DNA of 64,000 nucleotides, taken from assembly GCF_040115645.1 (NCBI RefSeq), contig NC_089576.1, forward strand, positions 1,054,001 through 1,118,000. The letters are read 5' to 3'. Of this stretch, positions 49,656 through 61,810 are shown in pieces. The notes under the pieces were generated by a model. The model worked only from the letters and a program-made list of their open reading frames with translations, was not told where the DNA came from and did not search any database. The translations under genes and the position numbers were made by a program. Position 1 is the first letter of the stretch. Each line of letters starts with the position of its first letter. The DNA comes from Euwallacea fornicatus. Its lineage: Eukaryota > Arthropoda > Insecta > Coleoptera > Curculionidae.

Positions 49656-51145
49656 TCAGTTTTGTTTTTTCAAAAATCGGTGATACTCCTTCAATCTTAT
49701 GGCCTGAATATTGATAAATCCCGTCGCATCCTGAGGACTAAACCCTGAATGTTTATCCATAGAAACTAAATCTGCGTTGTACAATGACGTTTTCGAAAAT
49801 CGACCTAAAATGTAGACTACAACGGCCACCTTATTAACTTTAAAATAATTTTATAAATGAGGAATTTTTACCTGCTCCTTTAAACACTTCCAACTTGACG
49901 GTGCCTTCCACGGTCTCTGCGGCTAAATCCAAACATTTCTTAGTGTATTGGCCCTCAGGGGAGAACCAAAACCCATTATAAACATAATCAGAAAGTTTAT
50001 TTTTCAGTATTTCTTTCACCCTAAAGACCTCTTTGTCCAGGCAAAAAACTTCCAGGTCTGTATGGGCTTGGTGCAATATTGTTACTCCCGGAGTTTCGTA
50101 CACTCCTCGTGACTATAAAGTTGTCAGAATTAAAAAAAAAAATGTTTTGTTAATAAAATACCTTGAGGCCTATGAATCTATTTTCGACAATGTCGATTCT
50201 TCCCACTCCGTGTTTTGCACCTATTTCGTTTAAAGCCAGGAAAATGTCTAAGGATTTGTTAAAAGTTTTGTTATCGTCCGTAGTCAAAAGCACCGGAATT
50301 CCTTTCTTAAACGTTATTTCCAGTCTATATATACAGAGAAAAACTAACAATAATATGCTTCATTTGAGATGTGAACTACCTGCTAGGGGCTCCTGCAGAT
50401 AAACTTGGCTCTAAGGTCATTAAATATAACTCTTTTGGGGGTTCATGATTTGGATTTTCTAAAACTCCAGATTCATAGCTAACATGCATCAAATTCGCAT
50501 CCATACTCCAGGGAGCTTTAGGCGTTGCGGAGACTGGTATGTGATTTTCGGCTGCAAATTTTAAAAGATCTTGCCGGCCTTTGAATTTTTTGACAAATTC
50601 CTCATCACGCCAAGGAGCTATTACCTACAAGTACTTTTTAAAACTTTAAATACAATTATTATTTAATTACCTTAATTGATGGTAACAAAGTATAGCAAGA
50701 TAATTCGAAGCGAATTTGGTCGTTTCCTTTGCCAGTCGCCCCGTGGGAGATATAAGCCGCTTGGTGTTTCTTTTATGTAAATTGGAAAAATAAATTCTAT
50801 ACAATTTTATATAATATTTTTACTAACCTTGGCGCATTTAATTAACCCTTCTGATATGGCTGGACGAGCTAACGATGTTCCCAATAAGTACCTGTTTTCG
50901 TAGATAAGCCCATAGCTGATCGCAGGCCATACGTAATTTTCAATGAACTCTTTCCTGATATCTTCTATCTCCACCTTTGAAGCTCCAATATTCAAAGTCT
51001 TTTCTATGGCCGCATCGAAGTCCTCAACTTGCCCGATATTGGCCATATAACAAATTACGTCGAAGTTTTTGTCTATCAACCATTTTAGAATACAGCTGGT
51101 GTCCAAGCCGCCCGAATAAGCTAGAACTACTCTTTCTTTGGTCAT
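49656..51145 (-). CDS. Ass: Argininosuccinate synthase
   Basis: Cytosolic ATP-dependent ligase joining citrulline and aspartate to argininosuccinate. It has 408 residues, close to the 412 of the human enzyme. Exons are 51145-50828, 50769-50671, 50624-50380, 50324-50162, 50112-49872 and 49816-49656. The ATP-pyrophosphatase loop AYSGGLDTS is at residues 9-17. Other family signatures are [60 protein letters not shown] and [17 protein letters not shown]. No key segment is missing, so it should be active. The last acceptor was chosen at 49816 because only it restores the conserved VYILGR in phase. In insects the enzyme can recycle citrulline produced by nitric oxide synthase; a full urea cycle is not implied. 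Confidence 0.96.
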
Positions 51146-52749
51146 CTTGAAAGAGACAAATTTTTAATGAAAATATTTGGAAAGGAAACTTATTTATAAG
51201 ATTGTTAGAAGGTTAATGTAGTTCGTCAGATAATTTAATTGTAATCGAGAACATGACGGGTAGGGGACTAAGACATTGATGCGCGAGTGTTATCATCGAT
51301 TGAGCAATTTTAGTAATAAATTTCTGTGTGCAGATGCTTTGAAACGAAACACAAACTTAAGAACTTTACATTTTTTCACATTTATTCAAAATATTTTTAT
51401 TTAAGAAGGTATTAAAACAGACTGCCAATTTAGACACGTTAAATTTTAATTTATTAAACATTTTTTAAATTGACATGATTTATTGTTAACAAAATAACAG
51501 TAGTTTCCTAAATATACATATATGCGCTAGAAGAACACAATTTTCTTCATAACTATAAGAGATGAACTACGTCCTACATATCTATCTATTTTATTAAAAA
51601 CATAAATTGGGGACCTTCAAGAGCGCCCAAAAATACCGTTTTGGTTGTTCTTATATCCGAAAAAATTTCAGATGTTGCAACGATACAGTTCACAGTATAG
51701 CATAGAAAGGCTGACTTCAATATAGTTAAATAGTCATGATTTTTAACATTAACGCTAGTTTTATTACTGCAATATCTGCTATAAATATTATGTATATTTA
51801 AATAAATAACCAGAAAGTTACTTTTAGTTTTGTTTAAGAATGATAATACTTCAACGACAACAAATTATATAATACGTGCTAATAGAATTTGTAAAAACAC
51901 AAAACAACAGTAATAACAAACTAAGTAACTGATAGAAAAAGTATAAAACTATATTTAGAATTATTTATTTACATATTAAATGTGGATGATAATTATCAGT
52001 TTGTTTGCACTAGTGTAAATGGATTTTTCAAGTCGAATTAAATCAATAACAACTGACCGCAACAAATTGAACGCTGATTAGAGTGAATTAAATGGTGCTT
52101 TTGTTAATCATTAGCAGTTTTATCGAACGACAGTTCAAAACTGGATATCGAGATTAGTATATAATAACAAAGAATTTTCTCGCAATTGTGGTTTATATGC
52201 GTTATCGACGCATACTTCGAAACGAAAACAAACACAAGTCACCGGAACTCTTTCGAATCACATGATTTAAATATTGATCTGTTTCCAAACAGTCACACCA
52301 AACCAAAATACAATTTCTTTATTAGGCAAACCCTATAAAGTCGATTTATCGTCCAAAGCTGAAACACCAAAATGAAGTTTCGCAAACTAGCCAAAACACA
52401 TCAAGGGCAGTTGATAGTTGTTTGCGTCTATAGGGTCAGTCTACAGAGTGTTTTCGGCAAATGTTGGTACACAGATGGACGAGTCACGGGAACACTCGAA
52501 CTAAAACACCGAAGGTGGAACAAGCCGCTCGATCCTATTTTCTGGCGATTGAATTTTTCTCACGAGGATTTAATAAAAAAAAAAGGAGAATTTAGTTGGT
52601 CGTAGTTATGTGCTGAATATATCCATGCTTGTTTAACATACTAATTTAATGGAAACAAATAAATATCTCAATAGATCACAATAAAAACAAATACTCAAGA
52701 AACAAATGCTTCAGTCTACCTTCTGAAAGGTGACTTTCTTTGGTGTGTT
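51146..52749. other. Intergenic: Ass promoter and Rop 3' UTR
   Basis: AT-rich. The start of the argininosuccinate synthase transcript and the Rop 3' UTR lie here. The frame 52372-52605 (plus) has no recognisable content. Confidence 0.4.
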
Positions 52750-55700
52750 CTAGTTCGGAGTCAACGCGGTCAGCTGTTCCAGGAACGCCCTCGGTGTCAA
52801 AATATGTGAAGATCCCACTATGACCTCCCAATTCTTCAAAGCGTTGGAAACTTCATATGCACACCGGATTTCTGAGAAACAAACACCTCCCACGATGAAG
52901 ACTATCAAACGAGGCACGTTCTTCACTGTTGGCTGGCTGCGGTCTTTGTGCCAGTGTCCATATCGGGCGCTAAATGAAGTTTGCAGCATTCGATTATTGA
53001 GCACAATACCTACAAAAGTATTACCTGGCTGGTGGATGGTAACCAGTGCTCTGAGCTCTCCCGGCCAGGTAAGGAAAGTGTTTCTGATCCAACTTGTCCT
53101 CGATACAGTCCTCCATGACGTCCTTGACTACCGGTGTCCAGCGGGACATTTGGTAAGTTTGCTCGGTAATTCGTTCCTTACGCGGCACTGCGTAGGGTTT
53201 TTTCCTGTTGCCTCCCTGTTAATCCGAAAATAAATCTACATGATTAAAAAAACATTTACTCTTACATCGTTGATGACGTTCACGCCCAAATACTGGATGT
53301 TCGCTATAGTTTGTTTCTGCGTGATTTGTGCATGAGTGGCAAGTTTCTGCAAGTTTTCCTCAGTAATCCCATTCTTCGCAATTGCGTACAAGGCAATTAT
53401 TCTCATTTTATCGTATTGGTCAGTGATTTTCGGATCCAGCAAAATGGGCACGATGTTCCGCATATGATCTTTGATCTTCTCGCCTTCTGCATCGGTTCCC
53501 ATCGCTAAATCCTGCTCCACTTTGCACAGTTTATCCACGTAGCCCTGGTACTGCTTCATGCAGTCCTCCGCCAATTGCAAGTGAGTAGCGTACTTGGACA
53601 GCTCCTTCTGGTACTGTGGCATTTTCTTAATCATCGTGGATAAATCTTTCATCGACTGCTTATCGCTAGCGGTCATCCGTTTCGAGTCGGTGAACTTTTT
53701 CAAGTTTTTCGTCACGCTTTGGGAGACCACAGCGATGTGTTGGTGACGCAACTCCACCCACATTTCGTCATTTTCATCCAAGAGCACTTCTTTCTTCACT
53801 CCACCAGTTGCTTCATATCTAATAGATAAATTCATAAGAATTGTTTAAGTGGGATATTATACACTTCACATAAGCTCTTACTCGTAAACGTCATTTTGAA
53901 TATTAAGCAAATCGTAGGCCATTGCTTGGAATGTTAATTCGTGTAAAAGCGGAGATACGCAATCAAAACCTCTGTCGAGGATTAATAGTTGCGATCTTGC
54001 TTTTTCTGGACCTTCACCCATGGTCGGTTCGTCCGCTTTGTAAGCGTCCAGTTTTTGTTGTATCAATTGAGCCAATTCCACATTCTTGTCCCAATCACTA
54101 GTAAAAAATCTTCAATTTAGAACTGTATTCATACATTGCTTTCTCTGCATTGTTCAAACGCTGAAGTCATGAATCGAAATATAGAGGTAATTGGTCTTAA
54201 GATAATTTTAACTTGATATTTTTTAAAATCTCTTCGGTACATATCTGGCTATACATGCATGCATGCCATAGTTGACAGAAATCAAACCATATCAGGTGAA
54301 ATTTGCAAAACATTGCAAGCTTATTTTCACAAACAGTGAAATCAAATGTCTCTTTGGAAGGGCAAAAATTTAATATTAATTAAACAGTGGAAAAATTGTT
54401 TAAATATATCACAAATTTTTAGATTGAATTTGCTAATACTCTTTACATTCAACCATCTATTGGCATTTATATGACTACTTAAAGGATGTTCTATTTAATT
54501 TTGGTTAATTATATGGGCAAGTTTCCGAATTTTGCACCACTGTAGGGGATTCAAAAAACTGCATAAGGAATTCGAAATTCAAAGTTCATCAGTTCAAACT
54601 CAGAAACCTTGTTTATATGGGAATAAAGTTGCTTATTTAAATAGTTAATTCAATTTCAGTTTTAAAAATTACGGATTCCGAATTATTTGGGAAAAGAAAA
54701 AATAGTAGAAATTTCGAATTTCACAGTTATTTATTCCCGGTTTCATTTTTATGCCTCCTACGGTTTCCGAAAACACAATGATGTAGCTTTGCATTTAGGA
54801 CAACCTGTATATACATACAGAATGCATTGAATTAAAAAATGAATTTATTTTTACGCAATTTGAACCAAAAAATCGCTCTCAAACCGCACTTAAATTTGCA
54901 AAACTCACCTGCGGTAACGAACTGAAGGATATTCGCCTAAAGTGGCACACAGAGTGGCAATTTGTTCGGCCATTCTTTCTAAATTAGCACTATATTTCTG
55001 CAAATAAGCCGGGTTATAATAGCACTGAAAAGTTTCCGCGCAATCAAGGGAAAAAACCTGAAAACATACAATCCAAATATCAAAAATTACTTCTGTAATA
55101 TCTGCATTTCTACTACAAAAACCAATTACTATTGGTTAACGTTTATTCTAAAAGCAAGACCTAATTCGCACATTGAAGCAGTTAAAACACTACAAAAACC
55201 CCAAAACACACACCTGCGATTCATAGGGCAAAAAGGCAATGTTGATTTCCTTTAGAGTCTTAATTTTCTTTGCTGCCATAGACTTGCACAGCTCGTTGAA
55301 TAATTCCTCAGGGCATACTGATAATAACAATACAAAGCTTTAATTCATAAATTTATAGACTATGATCAAAACTAAAAAGCAACAAAAATCATAACTAATG
55401 GTCTTTCAACGAACGTCGCTTTAGGAGGGAGTTCTTGATCTGGATCCAGAAATAAAATCAACACCAATATTAATAGATGTTAGACAATTGCTTGTAAAGT
55501 TAGTCACTATTCCAAGATACAGAGCCATAAAGCAGTTGCAAAACAAAATACCAGAGGGCATGTACCTGAGCCTCATTTGGAACAAAGGCTATGTTAATTT
55601 CTTTAAGAGTTTTTATATACTTGGCTACTCTGTGATGGCTTAAATCGTTAAATAACTGGTCAGGACAGGCTAAAAAATTAACAAAAGAGAAAACCCAAAG

Positions 55701-57280
55701 AAAATATAAAAGAAAAATCAAAATTATAGCTTGTTTAAAGAACTTACCTTCGGTAAAGAAAACATGTGCTGCCTTATACATTATATGCTTGATTCCATCA
55801 AAATCTCTCATGAGGGCTTCCACAGACTCTTTTGAAGGTGTTATAAGATAAACTCCTTCCATTGCAGGTAATGGTTCTCTTGTTTTGAAAATATCTTCTA
55901 CCACTTAAAGAAAGTTTCAATTTTGAACCTTTATGAGAGATACTTAATGAAATTAGTTACATGTAATGCCTTCAGCAGAAATATCATGCATCTTGCAGCA
56001 GGCAGAAATCATTCTCATAGCTAATTTATCAACCACCAAAACCCTCCATTCAACTTTTCCCCCAGCAGGACCATTTTTCTTTTGTGGTTTATACTTGATC
56101 ACTTCATTCATGATTTCTGTCAAAAAAAGAGAAAACATATAGACATATTTATATTGAAAAATAGGATACGATTTTCTTCTTGCCAAAAGATAAGCATTTT
56201 GATCAAATTTTAACTAATAAAGTCAAATAAAATGTGGTAAATGCCTTGATATACACTATCAAGCACTAAAAAGAGGGTACTATAAATTTATATTATACTA
56301 CTTTTTTTTATTTTCTCGATACCAATGCCCACCATGGGGTATTTTCAACTAATGGAGCAAGAAAGATATCTTTTGTACTCATAAATAATGAGTTAGATAG
56401 GCTATAAGAAAATATTTTCAGTAAAACAACCTTGAGTTTGTACAACAGAAAATGACACATGAGTCCTCTATGAGCATCTCATAAATGTGATAGAAACATT
56501 TATGGCGTTATGATAGCTTCTTTAAAACAAACTCGTACAATTGAATGGGCACATGTGCATAAGTATGTACTTATTGCTAGAGGCATTGGTGTTCTTGGTG
56601 TGTATATGCTTTATAGGGGCTTTAGAGCAATATAAGTTAATTAACCACAACAGTACATAGATTTTTTGCTCAACCAAGGCATAAGGACATATTTTACTAA
56701 ACCATGGCAGACCCCACAAGTTTTACATTTACAATTAGAAATCTGTACTACTTTGTACAGCAAAATATTTGTAGGTACTGGCATCTGTTGTGGCCTTATA
56801 GGCAAATCTAAAATAGTGTCTGAAAAGAAACTAAATTTTGGTATAACAAAATGAAGATTGTAATTCTAGTTTCACGAGGTTTCAAATGTCCACTTATATA
56901 TCATAATAGAGTAGTTATTGTTATATATTATGTAAGATGCATATAAGAATGATCTGAATACTATTAGAGTTGCAAAACCCCAGTAGAATTCAATGGGCAT
57001 TGAGGCCAGTCCTACTCTGAATATTTATTGATATTTCTGACGTCACATATATATGAATCAGCCAGTGAATCAAAGTAAAAAAACATCAGGAATGATCGAA
57101 TTTAGAAGTCTTTCACTTCTGACACAGCTTCGTCATAAATTTTCGAGATATTATACCATAAAATTGCTGATAATAAGTAATAGTAATTTTATTGATTTGA
57201 AGCCCAATTTTTCACCACAAATACGCCTATTTAATGGGTTAAAATTACTTACTCTGCCCCACTTGACTTTTCAATGCCAT
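52750..57280 (-). CDS. Rop: Rop / Munc18 (Sec1-Munc18 family)
   Basis: Syntaxin-1-binding SM protein needed for synaptic and general exocytosis. It has 590 residues (Drosophila Rop is about 597). Exons are 57280-57253 (9 codons, MALKSQVGQ), 56116-55961, 55903-55748, one of two alternative exons (55669-55566 or 55317-55214), 55057-54909, 54097-53882, 53818-53266, 53214/53215-53025 and 52969-52750. Conserved blocks include [94 protein letters not shown] and [11 protein letters not shown]. Every junction is in phase. The alternative exons are described separately. Only about 300 bp separates this ATG from the stop codon of the upstream same-strand glucosidase gene. Confidence 0.96.
54098..54908 (-). 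other. Rop intron 5
   Basis: 811-bp intron, the second longest in the gene. No nested gene or repeat recognised. Confidence 0.5.
55214..55317 (-). other. Rop: Rop alternative exon 4b (canonical form)
   Basis: A 104-bp exon between an ATCAG acceptor and a CAG/GTGTGTG donor, entering in phase 1 and leaving in phase 0. It encodes [17 protein letters not shown] followed by [17 protein letters not shown], the form closest to the usual Rop/Munc18 sequence. It occupies the same slot as exon 4a. Confidence 0.9.
55566..55669 (-). other. Rop: Rop alternative exon 4a (divergent form)
   Basis: Also 104 bp with the same phases, between a TTTTTTAG acceptor and a CAG/GTACATG donor. It encodes [17 protein letters not shown] followed by [17 protein letters not shown]. 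The N-terminal half differs from exon 4b and the C-terminal half is nearly the same. Using both or neither would shift the reading frame, so the two should be mutually exclusive. Confidence 0.9.
56117..57252 (-). other. Rop first intron
   Basis: 1.1-kb intron after the 9-codon first exon. No gene or defined repeat seen; it may contain regulatory sequence. Confidence 0.5.
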
Positions 57281-57580
57281 GGTTGGATACTAGTTTTAAT
57301 TTCTGTTAGTTAATTAAATAGGAATCCGTATAAAAACCCTTAAATTGTATTTAACTTTTGTGGAAACGGGACAAATACAAATATCGATTATTTTGGTTTA
57401 AGCTTTTTGACATTTCTTTTGAGTTAACAGCTGTCAAACGTCATAACTGACTTTTCAAATATATATAGAACTTTTAAATTCGTTCGTGTGTAGATGAAAC
57501 TAAGAACTGTTCAGTTTACATATTACTGTCGATATCGATATTTATTATCGCTTTTATCACGTTTTATTACAATTAAAGTT

Positions 57581-60212
57581 TTACTTCATGATTAATCCCT
57601 TAAAGAAGGCTGCTGAAGCTTTCGGAATTCTAGTTCTGGACGGGCTCTTGAAGTCCACTTGATAAAGTCCAAACTTAATTCTGATAATAAAACTAGGAAT
57701 TACTAATACTTTTTCTATAAAAATTAGCATTTCACTTACGTATACCCACTGGTCCATTCCATGTTATCCATCAAACTCCATACTGTATATTTAGCAACGT
57801 TACATCCTTCCACCGTAGCTGCATATACAGTAGCATTGATATATTCCTAAAATTCACACATGTTAATTTTCTAAATACTAATAACACTACAATTTTTACC
57901 TGAAGAAATTGAATTCTCTTTGTATCGCTGATATTCCCTGTAGTATCACCTATCCCGTTTTCTGTAATATAAACCAAAGGATTATTATACTCCCTCTTTA
58001 TCCAAGTAAGTAATTTGGTAAGACCCCATGGCAATATTTGTTTGTCTCCCCAGCTGGAGTTGGTCCCTTTGTAGATGCCTAATAAATAGCAATGTCAACT
58101 ATAGATAGAAAGTAAATAATTCATCAATTAACTAACTTTTATCTGCATCGAATGAGACTTGGTCCAGAGGATATTGTTTATTACTGACCATCCATGTGTG
58201 GTAATGGTTTAAGCCTAGAAAATCGGCAGAACCTATGAGGAGCTTTTTCTCATCATTTGAGAAAGCGGGAAGTCTAGATTTCGTAAAATTTTGCATCGAA
58301 CTTATGTGGTTTATTCTGTTGCTCATCACTAACGGATAGTCTCCGATCGCAGAGAAAATTGGGTGGGCAAACCAACCAAACTATATTTAAGTTTTAAATA
58401 TACAGGGTATTACATATCGTCATGGAGTGATAGTACTCTACAAAATTATTTAAAAAATGCTAATACACCTAGGGTCAAAACAAGAACAATTTTCAATACA
58501 CGTGGTGGCAAAGTTTCATGTTTTTTCTCATGTTTTGCGTTTTTTTACGTGTGTCCGGAGTAAAATTTTTGAAATTTCATATAGCTGCTTTCTTTAAGAC
58601 CCTCTGAAACAAAATGCCAAAATCGTCGGTAGTCATATACAGGATGTTATGTTTTTTGAGTCATGTGTTATTTTATGATGTGTATCTTTTTTTTAGGACG
58701 CTCTGTATAAATTCCGATGCCAATATTAAATTCGTTCTTCAACTCTTTCGACTTTTGGCCTCTTGCGGTATTTTCATATCCTTTACCATTTCCGTAGAAT
58801 TTACAAAAATATCTAATGTTGCAAATTACTAAGGCAAAGAAAATACAAAAACATTAATCATCGGACGCACTTGCAAATTCTCTGAAGCAATCCGTAACAT
58901 TTAATAGAATATCTTAAAAGAAAAATAAATCTAAACGAACACAAAATTATAAAAACTGTTGAAAATGTACCACCTTGTATAACGTAAATGGTGCTTCTTT
59001 GATCATGGGTCTATCAGCATGTTTTATTATTTTGCAGGGCACTATCGCCCTCTGAAATATCTCCAAGATGTTAGTTACATCCACATATACATATCTGAAT
59101 TGCGCAACCAAATTTTTAATTTAATAACATGTATCACTTACCGACATTTGCATTTCCCTATCAGCAGCATCCACATCATCCAAATTGCCATACCTGGGCT
59201 CTGCCCAATCGGAATCAATTGTAATTCCCACTTTTCCTGACGATCCGTAATTAGATTTATTGAATATCATTTTCATTGTTATTTTACCTTGTTGAGAGTG
59301 TGCGAATTCTTCCTGATAGATCCTATACGCCTTAGCATGAGCTATCAGGACTGTTTTCCCACAGAGATAGGACCCAATCCCTGGCGATTTAATTCCTGGG
59401 GCTCCATCGTTGTATTCATAAGGGGCCACGCATATGCTTGCAGGTTCGTTTATTGTTATCCACGTTTTTACCTTAGAATTTTGAATTTTATTATCCTGAT
59501 TAACACTGCGGAAATGTCTTTACTCTATTGCCGAATAACGCAAAAGCCAGTCTTGCGTACTCAGCAAAATAATCAGCAGTTCCTAAATTGGTCCATCCTC
59601 CAAGGTCTTGGATAGGCTGAGGAAGGTCCCAGTGGTACAACGTGACCTTAAATTTTCCCTTAAGTGGTATTCTTGATAGTGTTGTATATGAAGAATCTCA
59701 CCATAGGTTCGATACCTTTGCTTATTAGCAAATCAATGAGGTTGTTGTAGTACGCAATTCCAAGTTTGTTGATTTTATTGTGGAAACCATTGGGCAGGAT
59801 TCGAGTCCATGATAAAGAGAATCTGTGTTTTGAACCTGTCAATACAGTAACATCTCTTTAAAAGCAGTTAATACCTGTAGTAATCAACTCCCAAATATTC
59901 TAGCAGCTCTACATCTTTTTTCCATAAGTGATAAGAGTCGCACGCGACATCCCCATTTGTGCCATCTTTTATTTTCTTGGAGGTGTGGGTAAAACGATCC
60001 CATATATTTTCACCTTTACCTATTGCTACGGGGGTTAGTATAGACGTTTATAAGTAGATAAAATGCCTACCGTCTGCATTCCACCCTCCTTCAATTTGAT
60101 ACGCCGCTGTGGCCACCCCAAATTTAAAACCTTTCGGACGACTAAAGTTAATACTAACCGAGCTTTGTATGGTTAAAAATATTGAGAATAACACCCAAAG
60201 GACGTAATTCAT
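57581..60212 (-). CDS. Family-1 glycoside hydrolase (beta-glucosidase)
   Basis: Secreted retaining beta-glycosidase of the GH1 family, 479 residues in ten exons. They are 60212-60071, 60019-59875, 59822-59702, 59646-59524, 59471-59288, 59236-59142, 58380-58137, 58078-57900, 57846-57740 and 57680-57581. The signal peptide is [20 protein letters not shown]. The N-terminal signature [20 protein letters not shown] is followed by KGENIWDRF and LYHWDLPQ. Both catalytic glutamates are present: acid/base E186 in WITINEPA and nucleophile E391 in [16 protein letters not shown] and a normal C-terminal end follow. Substrate specificity cannot be read; beetle relatives include gut beta-glucosidases and myrosinase-like enzymes. 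A repeat-like insert fills most of the 761-bp intron 6. Confidence 0.94.
58403..58977. mobile_element. Possible TIR element inside glucosidase intron 6
   Basis: About 575 bp bounded by TA and similar inverted ends (CAGGGTATTACAT on the left; CAAGGTGGTACAT on the right after reverse complement). No transposase fragment seen. It looks like an old MITE; the short, imperfect ends keep confidence low. Confidence 0.4.
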
Positions 60213-60413
60213 TGTGCAGTAGTTATGTTTTGAAGTGATTGAAGATAATAAAAGCTCTTTGGAGAGATACTTTTGCATAAGTAATAGACGTTTGTAAGGT
60301 CGACTCAAAGAACGCTGATGATTAAAATAGTCTTCAAATGACCGCAAATGATAAACAACATAATCTTGAACAAGAACAATTATGTATTTGTAAGGTTGAG
60401 ATAGCGATGGCCA

Positions 60414-60463
60414 TGACCTTTGACCTGTTTGCATTCGCAGGTCAAACACTTTGAGCTTTTATA
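60414..60463 (-). promoter_or_regulatory. TATA box plus nuclear-receptor half-sites, glucosidase promoter
   Basis: TATAAAAG reads on the minus strand at 60463-60456, about 245 bp upstream of the glucosidase ATG. Just downstream, around the expected start of transcription, is AGGTCAAAGGTCA (minus strand, 60426-60414), a perfect DR1 direct repeat. A further inverted half-site makes TTTGACCTG (60419-60427) and CAGGTCAAA (60438-60446) a perfect palindrome with a 10-bp spacer. DR1 is the preferred site of HNF4- and RXR/USP-type receptors. Function is inferred. Confidence 0.55.
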
Positions 60464-61810
60464 GATATAATATTCTAGTAGACAAAGAATTATGATTTAG
60501 TTTTGGACTATTGTAAACTTTAATCACTTTAAGATCGCATTAATTATTGACCACCTTACCGCCGAAATTAAAAGGAATGTCTGGTGTAGGCTTAACCGAT
60601 ACCTACGAGCAAGTTAATTTACCTGTTGACCGGTTGACATATGCGTTCGATCGCCTATATACTTGTACAAGGTGTTTCCTAAGTATAGATGCAAGTTTAA
60701 TGATATATTCTTTGGACGAAAGAAGAAACGGTTCCTAAAAACATATGACATGAGAATCACATAGCTTCCGAAATACAGGGTGCTGAAGTTTAGAGAAAAA
60801 TCGGTTGTTACTATTTTTAAAAATTGCTTTTGCCGATTAATTAAAATCGTCGTTTTTGGGGTGTTGTTGATTTTTTAACACCCTGTATTTTACATATGAA
60901 GGAACTATTTCCGAGTAGATGCTTATCAGAACTTTTTCTCCCACTTTAACCCAGGGAATATGCGTCTGATTATTTATAAATACACGCAGATAAATTTCGC
61001 CTACCCCCCAGTTTTTGCCCAACAATCAGTAGATAGAGGAAATCTACCCTTTTCCATAAGGATGTAAAAAGAGCATCGGCGCGCAGGGACAGGCTGAACC
61101 CAGACGAAACATATGGAAAAAGGCGGAATGGACTAATAGCTCCGAGATTTGCATCTTTTTGGGCCTCCAGAGCTGTTCCAAACTCTTTCAGCGATTAGGT
61201 AATTTCAGCCTTGAAAAGTTTTTAGGACCATCAAGGTCGTATTTTAAATCATTAAACATTTACGTGTGTAATAATTGAAGAACAAGAGTGCGAAGTATAA
61301 TTGCAAGATCAAATTACTTACGTGCAAGGAAATTTGATCGAAATTATACGAACACTTCTGTCCAAAATTATTACTCTCGCGTCCATCGTTTTCTTACCTA
61401 CATGCAGCTTCGAAGTCCTCCTGAACACCAAATGAGCATGACTATTGACGTGAGCTGAAGGTGGAACTAAGAGATCAATTTTGAAAATGATTAGGTTGCT
61501 TCTTTTTAAATTTGTTCTATAAATACTGTAATGCATTCGGGAAGCGGACTATACTACGCGTGTAATAACTTCGGACATGAGTGCTTGTATAATTTCAATC
61601 AAATTTCTTTACAGGCAAGCCATTTGGTCTTATAATTAATTGTAATGCTATAAGTACAAGTTTTGATGATATGAGAAGACAAAAGTCCACATTCAAACTG
61701 CATACAAATATATATTATAATAGCACAAAACTCGAATTCTCCGTAATATGGCACTCTATGGAATTAGAACTAAAACACCTACATGCACATTATATAGACA
61801 CTTAGCACTA
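60464..61810. other. Intergenic with small repeats
   Basis: Contains a 110-bp TIR element at 60776-60885 and another end-like TACAAGGTG near 60664. No supported gene between the glucosidase promoter and the forkhead gene 3' end. Confidence 0.45.
60776..60885. mobile_element. 110-bp MITE-like element
   Basis: Starts CAGGGTG and ends CACCCTG, with TA on both sides (60774-60775 and 60886-60887). The terminal match is short. The CAGGGTG end recalls the element at 19945. Confidence 0.45.

Noticed and set aside
52372..52605. 77-codon plus-strand frame beginning MKFRKLAK
   Set aside because: No recognised domain; it lies in the 3' flank of Rop and is probably chance.
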